DNA of 6,028 nt from Pseudomonadota bacterium (lineage in GTDB: Bacteria > Pseudomonadota > Alphaproteobacteria > Rhizobiales > Xanthobacteraceae). The first letter of the stretch is position 1. Every line of letters begins with the position of its first letter. The DNA lies in the NCBI GenBank assembly GCA_021779635.1, contig JAJYAH010000457.1, positions 1 through 6,028 of the forward strand, in the 5' to 3' direction. The translations under genes and the position numbers were made by a program. This document shows, in pieces, positions 5,627 through 6,028 of this stretch. The notes below the pieces were generated by a model. That model made no database searches. It had not been told where the DNA came from and was given only the letters and a program-made list of their open reading frames with translations.

Positions 5627-5869
5627 ATGCCGGATAACGCAGAAATCAATTTCGACGCTCTCGCAACTCTCAGAAAATGGCCCTCACTCAACAATGAACG
5701 CGTAAGCGCCTCCGTCGGTGCACGTCCCTATATGATAATTGAAGGCACGCTCGATGAATGCATCCGGAAGTTCATGGCTATGCCAGTGATGAGCGCCTTG
5801 AGGTCCGGGAGGATGCCGTCGTCGAGGCGTGACGCTGCAGATCATCCGGGACTGGGTGATGCGATTTAA
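5627..5869 (+). pseudogene. Small unknown protein, 3' part replaced by mobile-element DNA
   Basis: The open frame from ATG 5627 gives 80 residues. The first part, MPDNAEINFDALATLRKWPS to about TLDECIRKFMAMP (ending near 5785), looks like ordinary protein, with an amphipathic start and a compact GARPYMIIEGTLDECI segment. It reminds me of short (about 90-residue) hypothetical proteins in rhizobia, but that recollection is unchecked. After about residue 53 the reading becomes Arg/Ser-rich and lacks such character, and the same DNA in another frame enters an IS630-type transposase fragment at 5829. The original C-terminus therefore appears to be lost and replaced. The ribosome binding site is poor (GTAGG, too far upstream). 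No function is assigned. An intact, merely divergent small gene is the alternative. Confidence 0.5.
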
Positions 5870-5927
5870 TGCGCGGGGTGCCTCCGGCCTGCTTGACGGC
5901 AAATCGCCAGGTCAACCCACGAGGCTT
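5829..5927 (+). pseudogene. IS630-family transposase fragment
   Basis: Read from 5829 the DNA gives VTLQIIRDWVMRFNARG, then ASGLLDGKSPGQPTRL. This is the second half of the N-terminal helix-turn-helix of IS630-type transposases, where TLQ-x-x-RDWV-x-RFN-x-x-G followed by GL-x-DGK is characteristic. There is no plausible start: in this frame a stop codon lies upstream near 5800 and no matching N-terminus is visible. The match ends at about 5927, where a different repeated sequence begins, and the catalytic DDE domain is absent. It is therefore an internal scrap of a transposase gene, cut on both sides. Confidence 0.75.
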
Positions 5928-5931
5928 GCGG

Positions 5932-5975
5932 CGCGACAATCAGGATGGGAATCCCGCGACAATCAGGATGAGAAT
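5932..5975. repeat. Two-copy direct repeat, 21 bp at 23-bp period
   Basis: CGCGACAATCAGGATGGGAAT (20 of 21 identical to the second copy) occurs at 5932-5952 and again at 5955-5975, where the one change is G to A near the end. It starts right where the IS630 fragment stops. Repeated sites of about this size near an end are known for IS21-family elements, so this may be the end of such an element; the family is a guess. Confidence 0.65.
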
Positions 5976-5985
5976 GCGCCGCTGC

Positions 5986-6028
5986 CGGGGTGACGAAGGG
6001 AGGGCGTAGCCCGACCGGAGTTACCCCG
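5986..6028. repeat. Nested imperfect hairpin at the window end
   Basis: CGGGGTGAC (5986-5994) pairs with GTTACCCCG (6020-6028) at eight of nine positions, and GGGC-GTA-GCCC (6002-6012) forms an inner stem at the exact centre. The two unpaired sides are seven bases each, so the structure is symmetric. It may be part of the same mobile element end as the direct repeat before it. It may continue past the window. Confidence 0.55.

Overview
The base composition (high GC coding DNA with AT-richer gaps), the codon use and the kinds of genes suggest a Bradyrhizobium- or Rhodopseudomonas-like alphaproteobacterium. That assignment is a judgement from the sequence style, not a database match. The window looks like an accessory region: one large multidomain enzyme gene surrounded by gene fragments, a tRNA fragment and pieces of at least three mobile elements.

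Layout, left to right. Positions 1-165 hold, on the minus strand, a frameshifted remnant of an ABC-transporter ATPase of the nitrate/sulfonate/taurine type. Positions 166-414 have no gene, only an 8-bp inverted repeat and a possible promoter. Positions 415-3405 encode a 996-residue protein: an N-terminal domain that looks like a RelE/ParE-fold toxin, a compact UvrD-like superfamily 1 helicase core with all its main motifs, a TPR-like helix pair, an ankyrin repeat region and an unrecognised C-terminal domain. Positions 3555-3590 are the 3' end of a tRNA gene (minus strand, CCA encoded) without the rest of the tRNA, which is typical of an integration attachment site. Positions 3640-4916 are an apparently complete IS3-family (IS407-like) insertion sequence with orfA and orfB, an A7 frameshift site, 13-bp perfect terminal repeats and an 8-bp flanking direct repeat.

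After a gap of about 245 bases comes a small exported Gly/His/Tyr-rich protein (5162-5497), with a strong ribosome binding site, a possible general-stress (EcfG-type) promoter and a clear intrinsic terminator. The last 400 bases hold a small unknown gene whose 3' part appears to be lost (from 5627), an IS630-type transposase fragment (5829-5927), a 23-bp-period direct repeat and a nested hairpin that probably mark another insertion-sequence end.

The genes do not form an operon. The most plausible reading is a recombination-prone border next to a tRNA attachment site, where the helicase fusion is the one substantial intact non-transposon enzyme. Its domain make-up (toxin-like fold, SF1 helicase, ankyrin) and its setting make it a candidate for a defence or genome-conflict function. 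That function is inference and nothing in the window proves it.
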